64,000 nucleotides of DNA from Lepraria neglecta (taxonomy: Eukaryota > Ascomycota > Lecanoromycetes > Lecanorales > Stereocaulaceae). The position numbers were made by a program, and so were the translations under genes. The notes beneath the pieces were generated by a model. That model did not search any database. It worked only from the letters and a program-made list of their open reading frames with translations, and was not told where the DNA came from. Where the stretch lies: the NCBI GenBank assembly GCA_033220425.1, contig CM065653.1, forward strand, positions 806,001 to 870,000, given 5' to 3'. This document shows positions 11,143 through 20,578 of the stretch, piece by piece (within the stretch, counting starts at the first letter, position 1; each line of letters starts with the position of its first letter).

Positions 11143-11848
11143 TGTCTCCCTCAGGACCCTCAGACATCTCTCTCCCTTGAGCTGCTCTGTTAGTAAGTAG
11201 AAGTCCGAGCTTCAACTGTCCAAGGAAATAAAGTCCAGCGCATGCCTAGCCGAGGCCGCCACTCGCAGTGCGGCTCCGGGTGCTATTAGCGCCAAACTCC
11301 CCTAACGCATGCTCACCATAAATCCCCATCAACAACAACTGCTGAAAGACGAGTATTACGGGCTGGCATCGAAATTGAAGATGCCAATGCTTGCTATGAA
11401 AAATATTGTCTAGTTCAATATGCTAACCAGAGTACTAGCATTGGCAGATTCGATGATGACCAGGAAGAACCAAAGAACAGCCTAAAGCTTTAGGGGCCTC
11501 CGCCCCTGAAAGTCTAACTGGACAGGTGCACCGTTCCCCTCTTGATGTTCGTTCCAGGCCTTGTTACTGCCTAGCGTGTGCAGCGTGGGCCGTTCGAAGA
11601 TCGTTCTTACTTTCGCCATTTTGTTATCTCCATGCACTAGATGTTAGAAGCCGCTTCCGCACCATGCTAGGAAAGCACCAGAAAAAGTATTTCTTGATCC
11701 CTCGTTCCACGTTTTTCTATTTGCAGCGCCTTCGTTAATATTTCCATCCATTTGGCACTTTATCGATTGTTCTACGGGAAGAGGCAGTACTACTAGACGC
11801 GTTCCTTGGACTTCCCAGTAATTATTAAGGGTCAAAAGTCAATCCACT
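11143..11848. other. Intergenic upstream of GMC oxidoreductase
   Basis: About 700 bp with no supported gene. It presumably holds the promoters of the decayed minus-strand gene and of the plus-strand GMC gene. Confidence 0.5.
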
Positions 11849-13915
11849 ATGAATGGACACCCGGCTGGAGAAAATGTGGAATCTTTCCTCAAACACAAGT
11901 TCACCCACATCGTAGTTGGCGGCGGAACAGCCGGTCTCGTGGTGGCTGCCCGCTTGTCCGAAAACCCCAATATCACCGTCGGCGTCCTTGAGGCAGGCGT
12001 TCCTGCGTATGACGATCCACGAATTACCGTTCCAGGACGGTTTGGCGAGACTCTAGGATCCGAATATGATTGGCAGTTTGCAACAACGCCCCAACCTGGA
12101 CTGGGTGGCAGGTCGTTGCCATGGCCTAGGGGTAGAGTCCTGGGCGGCACTAGTGCGTTGAATTTCATGACTTGGAATAGGGGATGTAGAGAGGATTACG
12201 ATGCTTGGGAGGAATTGGGAAATGAGGGATGGGGATGGGACGCTCTAATGTAAGTTGCTTTTCTCCGCATTCAATACTCACGGTATCTGGTCACAGAAGT
12301 ACGAAGTGCAGTTCTGCGAAACGCTTCCGAACTTCTGTAAAAAAGACCTTGGAGTGCTAACTAGTGGTATAGGCCATTTTTCAAGAAAACCGAGACCTTT
12401 CATGAACCAGATGCTGAACATCAAGCTTTACATAAATCAATCTTCGATAAAGACTTCCACGGTACAGAAGGCCCGTTGCAGAGCGTGTATTCAGCCCATT
12501 ATGGAGCATCCCATCAGCACTGGCATGCTACATGCCATAAGCTTGGCATCGATACCAACAGCAGCCACTTTTCTGGATCAAACGTCGGCTGCTGGACATC
12601 TCTCACCGGCGTAACTCCAGACACAAGAGAGAGGAGCTACTCAGCAACTGCGTACTACAAGCCCAATGCCAACAGGCCAAATCTAGTGCTCCTTACTGAT
12701 GCATTTGTTAAGGAACTGGTTTTGGAGAAGGAAGGGCGCGAATGGGTAACGAAGGGCGTGAAATTTACTCACGGTGGTCAAGAACACGTAGTGCGACTTG
12801 ACGGAGAAGTGATTATCTCTGGTGGAAGTGTGCAGTCCCCCCAGCTCCTTGAGGTATCTGGAATTGGCAATCCTGAGATCCTCAAGGCAGCTGGCATCGA
12901 GACTAAAGTTGATAATCCAAATGTAGGGGAACATCTACAGGAGCACATGAGTAAGAAAGTTCCAACCTGTTTGCCCTAATTTGGGTCTACTATGGCAATA
13001 TCTAACATGTGGGTAGTGACTGCAATGATTGTGGAGATCGATTCTTCTATCGTAACACCTGAGGACCTTCGCGCAGACCCTGCCCTGGCCGAAGCTGCAG
13101 ACAAAGAGTATGCTCTAAAACAGACAGGACCTCGGACAGCTATTCCGTCATCTGTATCCTACCTTCCCTTTTCCCACTTCGTTCCTTCCAAGGAGCTCCA
13201 CGCACTCGGCTCCCACCTGCTCGCAGAATCCAAAAAGGATCCCGCCAGATCCACACCCCGAGACAGGATCCTTGTAGACCGCCTCCTAGCAGACAAGAAT
13301 CTTGGCCAAATCGAGTACAATTTTGATGTCAGCAATTACAGCCCGTATTTCAAGTCTCTGCCCGGCAAGAAGTACGCCACAATGCTTCAGATGCTGCAGT
13401 ACCCGTTCTCAAAAGGTTCCATCCACATCCCTGCTATAAAAGATGGGAAGAAGACAACTATGGACGACAAGCCCGTCATCGACCCAAGATACTACTCCGG
13501 CCCCGGCGGAGAAATTGATTTCAAATTGATGGTGGCATCTCAGGAATTTGCTGACAAGATCTGTGCCATGAGGCCACTCGCAGACATCATTGTGTCTCGC
13601 GTGTACCCTCCCGCATCCACCCAAGACAAGGGCACCAACTTCGATTTCTCCGACTGGGTCCGTGAATCCACAATTACGGACTGGCACCCCATAGGAACCT
13701 GCTCCATGGGCGGCAAAGAAGGGATCAAGGGAGGCGTCGTTGATAATAGACTGAGAGTCTACGGAGTCAAGGGACTGAGGATTGCGGACGCGAGTATCAT
13801 GCCACTTCACATTGCAGCGCATCCTCAGGCTACTATTTACGGTATTGGAGAAAAAGCTGCGAGCTTAATCTTGGAGGACTGGGAGAAGGTGCATGCTTCA
13901 AGCGGACAGTCTTGA
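11849..13915 (+). CDS. GMC-family FAD oxidoreductase (aryl-alcohol/choline dehydrogenase-like)
   Basis: FAD-dependent alcohol oxidase or dehydrogenase. Three exons, 11849-12249, 12373-12950 and 13017-13915, give 625 aa, in the normal 550-650 range. Seen: the dinucleotide-binding VVGGGTAGLVVAARLSE at residues 22-38 followed by GVLEAG, the GMC signature 1 region PWPRGRVLGGTSALNFMTW, signature 2 GSVQSPQLLEVSGIG, and the catalytic C-terminal pair in DWHPIGTCSMGG and HPQATIYGIGEKAA. There is no signal peptide, so it is probably intracellular. It stands alone, with no P450 or polyketide synthase beside it, so a secondary-metabolite role is not supported. Substrate cannot be read from sequence. Confidence 0.92.
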
Positions 13916-14372
13916 ACAAGCGTAGGCTAGAGCACGCGAGTCCTGACTATCGTACGCTACGGGTGAGGGGAAAAGTCGGAATAGCAATGCAAGTTGAGTT
14001 GGTCAAATCCAGTACAGCTGTGTCTATAGACTTCCATGCTCTCAATTCCTTTTCAATCGAAAACCAAGCACTTTCAGCTCAAGTCGTTGTTGCCTTGATA
14101 TGGGATTTTTATTTCTACATAAACATCGGGTGGAGGGGGCCTCATTCCATATTCTGCCACCCACGAGAATGGCATTTGACTTTACTTCGCCTCAGCTGTA
14201 CAATTTCAGACCGGCTTCAGAGGCATCTGCCCAGGATGACTCGCAGGCTTATTCTGTGTTAGGTTAAGCGCCCTCAATAATGGCAACTCGTGCAACACAT
14301 GATACTAGCAGGGATTTCTTTAAAAGACACCCGTTTTCTTCTGAACTCTCCAAGCAACCCTTATCCTTTCTA
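13916..14372. other. Leader/promoter of tandem family copy 1
   Basis: 3' flank of the GMC gene, then a promoter-like block near 14281-14350. Its TTTAAAAGACA...GTTTTCT...CTCCAAG pattern recurs before copy 4 (about 17326-17390) and, more weakly, before copies 2 and 3. Confidence 0.45.
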
Positions 14373-14444
14373 CAACCATACTTCATCTTACAACCATACT
14401 TCATCTTACAACCATACTTCATCTTACAACCATCCGTCATCCTA
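14373..14444 (+). repeat. 18-bp tandem repeat, four copies
   Basis: CAACCATACTTCATCTTA is repeated three times exactly (14373, 14391, 14409), then once with changes (14427-14444). It lies in the leader of tandem-family copy 1, before a GTAAGT...CCCAG intron. In one frame it reads YNHTSS repeats. Confidence 0.9.
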
Positions 14445-14616
14445 CTACTATTACAACAACCATCCACCTCACAGCAGTCATCTAACCTACTCCAAATCTC
14501 CGAATATTAGAACGCACATCAACTTCTTCTCTCAACATAACAACAGTAAGTCCTAACCCCTCCCCCTCCCACAAGCATCCCCATCTCCATTCACTCACTC
14601 ACCTTCACTACCCCAG

Positions 14617-14983
14617 ATGTCAGATCGCAACTACTACATCGGCGCCCCCGTCTGAAATCGCCATGACTACGGTAACTACCAAGCGTACGGTGAGCCCCGC
14701 TTGAAAACTTACTATATCTGCGACATCCGCTACGTGGATCGACATGGGACGTGTGAATACCGCTTGGAAGACACCTGGGGCCGAATGATTTCGGGCTGGT
14801 TCAAGGAAAGGCATTTGGAGCCGGCGAGGGGGTCTGCTAGGGATGGGATACGTTGAGGAGGTAAGAGTATACTTCTATGTAGGGGCTGTAAGGAGCTAAC
14901 GTTGCCTTTAATGCACAGGCGACGGGGATCGAGATCTGCCTCCGCCATACCGAGAGAGAGCTGTTCGACATGTCATAAATTAG
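14617..14983 (+). pseudogene. Tandem small-protein family, copy 1 (disrupted)
   Basis: It begins MSDRNYYIGAPV, then TGA at 14653-14655 where copy 3 has Trp, then open NRHDYGNYQAYGEP and the segment RYVDRHGTCEYRLED, aligning with copies 2-4. A second TGA (about 14854-14856) precedes a good intron (14861-14918, branch GCTAAC), and the last exon reads GDGDRDLPPPYRERAV before TAG at 14981-14983. It lacks the MPHWES-type first exon of copies 2 and 3; a leader intron ends just before its ATG. Family unknown. The repeated match of DNA, intron position and C-terminal motif across copies is direct from sequence. Two stops make it a likely pseudogene. Confidence 0.6.
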
Positions 14984-15623
14984 ACTGGATACGTATTGCA
15001 TGCGAGTTTTGTGGTTTTGTTTCTGTTGTTTCATTGGGGAGTGGTTGGTATCCAGATTGGGAAGGTACTACTAGCATGCATGGGATTGATTTCCGAGGCA
15101 GCTGAACCTGATTTTGGAAACTTCACGAATTAATGCCTGTTTGAAATCTGCCAAATATGAGACCATTTATGACCGCTCTTGGAACTTCATGAATTTGCTA
15201 ATGTAAATGTAGCAAGAACCGCGGGTATGGCAGAATTCATAGAGGAAGTCATCCGCATGCCAAAATTTCGCCTCTTGGATGAAAGTCAGACTCACTTGGT
15301 ACCACTTTAGTCGTCTCAGCAGTACCGATGTAGTCACTTTTGTCTACGGACATCTGAATACCCATTGATCTTGTGGTACGATGCAGACTTATTTCTTCGG
15401 CGGCAATTGGCCTTCTCCTATTAGGCAGGATTTTTCTGCCTCATGGGAGTTTTCTATGACGGTGGCACGTCGTACATATCGTCCTAGCTTCCCGTAAAAA
15501 GGCCATGTTGTTTGGTTACCATGCTGTCTCCATCCATCTTACAACCTTCGTCCATTTCAGAACAGTTGTCCAAACACCTCGAAGCATCAAGAGAAACAAC
15601 GAACATTTATTCCTTCTATCAAC

Positions 15624-15989
15624 ATGCCGCACTGGGAGTCAGCCCGGGCATATCAGGCTCGTAAAGACCGCGAGCGAGCCGATTATGAACGTCACATACA
15701 GGCAGTTCAGGCACGCCATCCCGTGAGATCCCTAGCCCTAAACCCTCAAATAATTACCTCCTCAAATACGTCCACATACCTATCCATCTTCCCAGTTATT
15801 CACAGCCTCTACTACATTGGCCAAGCGGTATACATCTCACACGACTACCACGCCCAGTCAAGATCCGGTCGTTTACCTCAAATACACTACATCAAAGCAG
15901 ATCGACACGATCGCAACGGCTACATTCAATACTCCTTGCAAACTCGTGATGGCCAGGGAGCTAATGGTAACAGAAGTCAGCCAATTTGA
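15624..15989 (+). pseudogene. Tandem small-protein family, copy 2 (frame-compromised)
   Basis: Exon 1 (15624-15722) encodes MPHWESARAYQARKDRERAD plus a further 13 residues, a charged helix. A GTGAGA donor follows at the same place as in copies 3 and 4. The second part carries YYIGQAVYISHDYH, then HYIKADRHDRNGYIQYSLQ and TRDGQ, aligning with copy 3. With either nearby acceptor (AG ending 15795 or 15805) splicing changes frame; unspliced, the frame is open to TGA at 15987-15989. The Pro-rich tail seen in copies 1, 3 and 4 is still detectable at DNA level downstream but out of frame. Probably a pseudogene, or a retained-intron variant. Confidence 0.55.
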
Positions 15990-16546
15990 GGATTGTGCCT
16001 GCGGAATAGAATAGGCCTCCTAGGTATGGAGAACTCTGCCTCTAGTGTATCAAGCACCTCCACCCTATTAGTAGATGGGGGTTTGGAGCGGGGTGTATGG
16101 AGTGGACAAGTATGCGGAGTAGGTTAGACGGTTTTGATATAGATTAGCATGCCATTTGGGCATCCTCGTTGCTAGTTTTTGAGCGTTGTGTTTCTGGTGA
16201 GCCTGAAATTTGAGCGACCAATAATCTGTCATTTTATGGGGTCTTTGAGCGCAACGTTTGCCTGATGTTTGAGCATTTGAGAAGTAAGTGATTCTTGTCT
16301 TCATTCGTCTCAGCCGTACCAATGCACACCATATATTCTATTACCACCAGTACATGAGCATCTGACCACAGGAAAACGAGGTCGATTTGTGTTACGCGAA
16401 TCACCATGATAGTGGCAACTCGTGGTTGCTGACCTGGCTTCCTTCAAAAAGCCCACAACCTTCAACCATCCTGCAAACTCATTCAACTCACAACACTCAT
16501 CCAAAATCCTCCAAACTTACAACCCAAACTGATTTTTTGTCTCAAT

Positions 16547-17049
16547 ATGCCACCATTCTGGGAGTCACGTCAGGGCTCGTGCAGACCGCGAGCGCGCTGA
16601 ATATGAGCGGCGTATAGCCGTGATGGCAAATCATTCCGTAAGTGAACTATTACTTTATTAGAATATATCCTCTTACACAGATGTATCTGTAGGTATACGA
16701 ACATGGCTACAGTATTGGCCGAGCAGTCTGGACTAGACACGATGAAATCATCCAGAGATATAACGACCGTATCGCTCCAGTCTACTATATCAAAGCAGGT
16801 CGTCATTACCGCAACAGTCTCCCTGAGTATCTCCTGCAAACTCGCGATGGCCAAGAAGTCTATAGTAGGAGACCGCCACAACAGCACGACAATGGTACAG
16901 GCCAGTTCAACCCTAGCGACCTCAAGCTGGTGCCTGCTGCACATAATGGGCCTCCAGGCTATGGAGGGGAGAGGGGAGGATATTCAGACAGGAAAGGCGA
17001 CCGCGGCGATCGAGAACCACCTCCACCATATCGAGAACGGGCTTATTGA
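16547..17049 (+). pseudogene. Tandem small-protein family, copy 3 (nearly intact, one frameshift)
   Basis: This is the best-preserved copy. Exon 1 is 16547-16637 (MPPFWESRQ...), exon 2 is 16693-17049 (357 nt, fully open). Exon 2 contains YSIGRAVWTRHDEIIQRYND, then PVYYIKAGRHYRNSLPEYLLQ, TRDGQEVYSRRPPQQHD, a Gly/Arg/Asp-rich stretch (GYGGERGGYSDRKGDRGDRE) and the end PPPPYRERAY. Compared with copy 2, exon 1 has one extra G in its CAGGGCTCG, which shifts the frame; exon 1 is 91 nt instead of a phase-matching 90. Without it the product would be about 148 aa. The extra base could be a real lesion or an assembly error. No signal peptide or membrane segment; function unknown. Confidence 0.6.
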
Positions 17050-17516
17050 AGCGTGTTGCATGGAGGTGAGAGAATTATGGAGAGTAGACTAGAATGTGTT
17101 GATCCATAATAGCATGCCAGTATTTACAGATTTGAGAATTGACTCATTCTTTGCTTTACTCGTCTCGAACATACATACGCAGATTGTGCCTTTTAGTGCT
17201 ACCATCACTTGAGCATCTGACCGCAATTGATATTGGCCGTACCCACACAGAGAACCAATATAAGCGCCATTTGATCACAGGAAGCGGAGTCATGTTGTGT
17301 CATGCGAAACGTGCTCGATAGTGGCAAGTTGTGATACCAGCTTGATCCCCTTTAAAGACATCTGTTTTCTGCATACTCCAAGGCACACTCCATCGTAAAA
17401 CCATCCTTCTTCCCACAAGAATCATTCTCTGCCTTATAACCGCTATTTATTCCCGTAATAGTCATCGAGCCTGGGCCATACGTTGGGAGTCTACACCAAG
17501 CGTGACTTCCATCAAC

Positions 17517-18091
17517 GTGCCTTTCTTCTGGGGCAACTCTAATGCGCGTCAAATTCCTGAAAACCAGCAGCCCATTGATGAATTCGTAATTCCAATGCAC
17601 GACCGCCAGCCGGTAAACAAAAGCCTCAACATCCAGCCTCCTGCTCTATCTCGTTCGAACATATACGCTGACAAAACTTCATCCCAGATATTCGGTAGCC
17701 ATTATCGGATCGGCGCAGCGATCAAGACTAGCTACGATCACAACACGATCAAGGAGTTTCGCGGCCACTCAGCCGAGATTCTCTACATCAAAGACGGTCG
17801 ATACGATCGCCGCGGAGAGGATTGAATATCGCTTGTGTGGGGCCAACAGCCAGGAAACATATAGCAGCAGGCCCAAACAACGCCACGACATTGGCAATGG
17901 CTGGTTCAGCACTATCGAAATTGTGCTAGTATCTGGTTTATATGACAGACCCACAGGGTATAAGGGCGAAAAGGGGAAGGTGGGAGGCGTGGACAGGAAA
18001 GGTATCTAACGCCTTCAGAGAATTTATAGGCAGTGGAGACGACGACCGTGACCGCCATGATCCACCTCCGCCGTATCGCGAGCGAGCTTGA
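17517..18091 (+). pseudogene. Tandem small-protein family, copy 4 (disrupted)
   Basis: Exon 1 aligns with copy 3 as VPFFWGNSNARQ..., with GTG at 17517-17519 in place of the start ATG. The conserved intron position is marked by CCG|GTAAAC. The second part reads HYRIGAAIKTSYDHN and ILYIKDGRYDRRGE, then a one-base insertion near 17815 breaks the frame before IEYRLCGANSQETYSSRPK. The tail ends RDRHDPPPPYRERA, then TGA at 18089-18091. A 28-nt GT-AG-like gap (18002-18029) in the tail is too short to be a normal intron. Lost start, frameshift and gap together make this a pseudogene. Confidence 0.55.
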
Positions 18092-18494
18092 TGAGAAGTA
18101 GTGTCAGGGGTAAAGCCTGGTAGAGCGAAAGCAGGCGAGTGAAGCCATTTAGACAAGTGCATACGATACCGAAAGGATGTCTGTGATTTTTTTTTCTGCT
18201 GATTCATTCTGATTGGAATTGAGTTGGTGTCTTGCTAGACTGGACAATTGCTAGCCAGATGTCATTGCACAAAGTCTCTCTTTGCAAAATATTCATTGTC
18301 CTCTGCCTTGTCAGTTCTCGGACCGTGCAGACAAAGGATTTGCCCCTTTCGCACAAGGGCTTTCTTAAACCCTCAACCACTCCATACCCCTCTGTCTTCC
18401 CTCTTCTCCTCTAAGCAATCCTCAATCTTAAGCGGCCCACATCACCATAAGAAATTCACCAATCAACCCACAAATCTCAAAAGCACCAGACAAG

Positions 18495-18713
18495 ATGTGC
18501 CAAAAATCAGCCATCTTATTCAAATGTCGCCACGTGAAGTCCGAGAGCTGGCAAACCTGCAAGCCAAAAAGCTTGATCTTCAGGACAACGGGCATTGATC
18601 TCCATTGCAACCCCTGGGCAACTCTCATCGAAAAGGTGTTGGAAGAGAAGTGTGCTCATTGTCGGCCATTTCAACAATCCAAGTCCTTGGAGCACAGTCG
18701 TCAAGTGCCGTAG
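18495..18713 (+). CDS. Small Cys/His-rich protein, possible zinc-binding
   Basis: A 72-aa intronless frame. Its layout is MC-x8-C-R-H-x6-W-x2-C near the start and EEKCAHC later, similar to a common group of short fungal proteins with a CxH...WxxC...CxxC pattern, usually unannotated and presumed metal-binding. It follows the four-copy array at the same spacing (about 1 kb) but shows no protein similarity to it. A pyrimidine-rich leader precedes the ATG. Expression and function unknown. Confidence 0.5.
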   Translation: MCQKSAILFKCRHVKSESWQTCKPKSLIFRTTGIDLHCNPWATLIEKVLEEKCAHCRPFQQSKSLEHSRQVP

Positions 18714-18798
18714 GTCATTTAAAATGACGGATTTAAGCGAGCGCTAGTAGAAAATATATGCACCTCTGCTTTTTTTCGTCTACCATCAATGCTACGTC

Positions 18799-18818
18799 TA
18801 TTTAAAAGCTTTTAAATA
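18799..18818. repeat. Perfect 20-bp palindrome
   Basis: TATTTAAAAGCTTTTAAATA is its own reverse complement. It lies just outside the left (3') side of the mariner remnant. It may be incidental in an AT-rich flank. Confidence 0.8.
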
Positions 18819-19376
18819 CAGCAGAACTTGAAGCTATATATAAGCGCTACCCTAGCCTAAAACGTTAGGCCCCGGGAGTCAGAATTGCGTCGAAAAACCC
18901 TTGTTTTTGATCACCGCCTTGCACCGTTCCGGTATACTTTAGATCCAATCCCTGGTAGCTTCCTATATTGGACCTTTTGATAGGATCATTCGATTGTACG
19001 CTCGGATTTGGTATTTTATGTAATTCTATATATACTCAATCGGGTTAAGATCCGGGCTCGATGGGGGTCAAGTTAGTACCCGGATCCGGTTCTGCCTCAA
19101 CTATAATAACGTCTCTTTGATCCCGGCGCCGTCTTTATCCTCGCCGTTCTAACTTCCGGTACCAGGGCAAAACGTATAGCCGGAGGATTTGCTCGATGTA
19201 ATCGGTGGAGGTAATCGACATCCGGTATTGTCCCCGGCTTATGCCACGCTTAATCGTCTTCAACGTCCTATTTAATGGGACCAAATCGCTAGCCTGGTCA
19301 CCCACGATACCGCCCCAAACCATTTGTAATTAGCGCCCGGAGTACTTGAAGTTATCGTAGCAATCGGGGCAATAAG

Positions 19377-19915
19377 CGTCGGCAAAATCGAACGTGGCCC
19401 GAACGTGGCCCCAGACGCCCGACGTGCGCCCGGGGCCGCACGGGCGCCTCACCCAGAAACCGGTCCGACGTGCGCTCGGGGTCATGCCACCTACTGCTTA
19501 GGGCGCCCTGTGCAAGCCCCGGGCCAACTTTCAATTAGTAAAAGATAGCGCCGGAAACCCCCTGACTAGTCTTGCAGCTACCCTTGGCAAACCCCCACGG
19601 GGCGTACACTGCTGCACCCTCGTACCGCTGTCGCGCACTACTGTCACGCATGGCTGTCGCGCACTACTGTCACGCATGGCTGTCGCGCACCGCACCGCTG
19701 TCGCACCGCTGTCGCAACCCCTACGCGCATCACTCCCGCGAGAAAATCACCCGAATCGATCAATTCCAGCACAGCGTTGGGGCTAACCCCCGGGGTTTCT
19801 CCAGGGGGTTCCCGAGTGCTCCGGTCGATCATCGAACATTAAAAAAATCATATAGGGCTAAAAACACGTGACTTGGCCCGAGGGGCGCCCGGGGCCACGT
19901 TCGATTTTGCCGACG
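19377..19915. mobile_element. 539-bp inverted-repeat element nested in the mariner remnant
   Basis: The 24-bp sequence at 19377-19400 (starting CGTCGGCAAAATCGAACG) is repeated exactly in inverted orientation at 19892-19915. The segment lies between the mariner blocks FETGQRN and YCPDCYDNFKYSGR, so it interrupts the transposase gene. The interior is GC-rich, noncoding, and carries a short tandem repeat. No target-site duplication was certain. Most likely a MITE-like non-autonomous element. Confidence 0.65.
19627..19690 (+). repeat. 26-bp tandem repeat inside the nested element
   Basis: The unit beginning GCTGTCGCGCACTACTGTCA occurs at 19627-19652 and 19653-19678, and a partial third copy follows. 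Shorter CGCTGTCGCAC motifs continue to about 19720. Confidence 0.85.
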
Positions 19916-20578
19916 AACGTTCTACGATTTCGCTGCCCGGTCTCGAATAAGCTTTCATCGCTAAAAATAACGCGTATCCAGTCTTCGATGGCCGCCGGTT
20001 AATCTAAGAAATGAGTAGTTTCGGGCAGGCAATACAGCGCCGGAAGCCTACCCGGCGGAGTACCCGGCGGAGCATAGATTCGGAAGCCTCAATCCCGAGC
20101 TCTTTAGCTGAAATAATATGCGATTATCGCCGGCCGTCTTTAGATGGTATAATTGGGCGTACAAGTTATCTCGTATCCCGGGCGTTGAGCTTTGTAGATT
20201 CTTGGACCCGGGGTTTATAGTTAGCGCGTTCGCGGGCAGACTTCAGGATTCTACGAATCGTTAGCGTATGGACATCGATCTCGGTTTTAATCTATCCTGG
20301 CCGGTAGTCTTTTATATCACGGTAGTCTATAATCTTCTGACGAATTGGGGTCGTAACGTGCTTATTCGGGGTGTGGGAGGCTATTTTATAGGGGAGGAAG
20401 GATGGCCGAAAATTCGCTTCATTTTAAATGGCTGCCGCTAGTACAGGGCCTTGCTTTACCGGTAGAAATGAATGTTTAGGAGCTAGGTAGGATAGTAGTG
20501 ATTCGCATCTGCCTCCAATAATGTAACCAAGTCTTTTTGCGTCTGGAAAAATTTTCTGCAAATATTATCTGACTCATC

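Larger units (their letters stand above)
18847..20470 (-). mobile_element. Degenerate Tc1/mariner-type transposon
   Basis: Minus-strand reading gives scattered but diagnostic transposase blocks: helix-turn-helix TIRRILKSARERA, the segment HIISAKELGIEASESMLRRV followed by LRRVGFRRCIACPKLLIS, the first catalytic Asp in EDWIRVIFSDESLFETGQRN, then, beyond an insertion, MVWGGIVGDQASDLVPLNRT. In-frame stops and frameshifts interrupt it throughout, and the third catalytic residue region is not clearly readable. Terminal repeats of the mariner element itself could not be found, so the limits are approximate. Matches the fungal Tc1/mariner DDE group; long dead. Confidence 0.8.

Noticed and set aside
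19377-19915. Treating the GC-rich insert as part of the mariner element itself
   Set aside because: It separates two adjacent transposase blocks and has its own exact inverted ends, so it must be an insertion.
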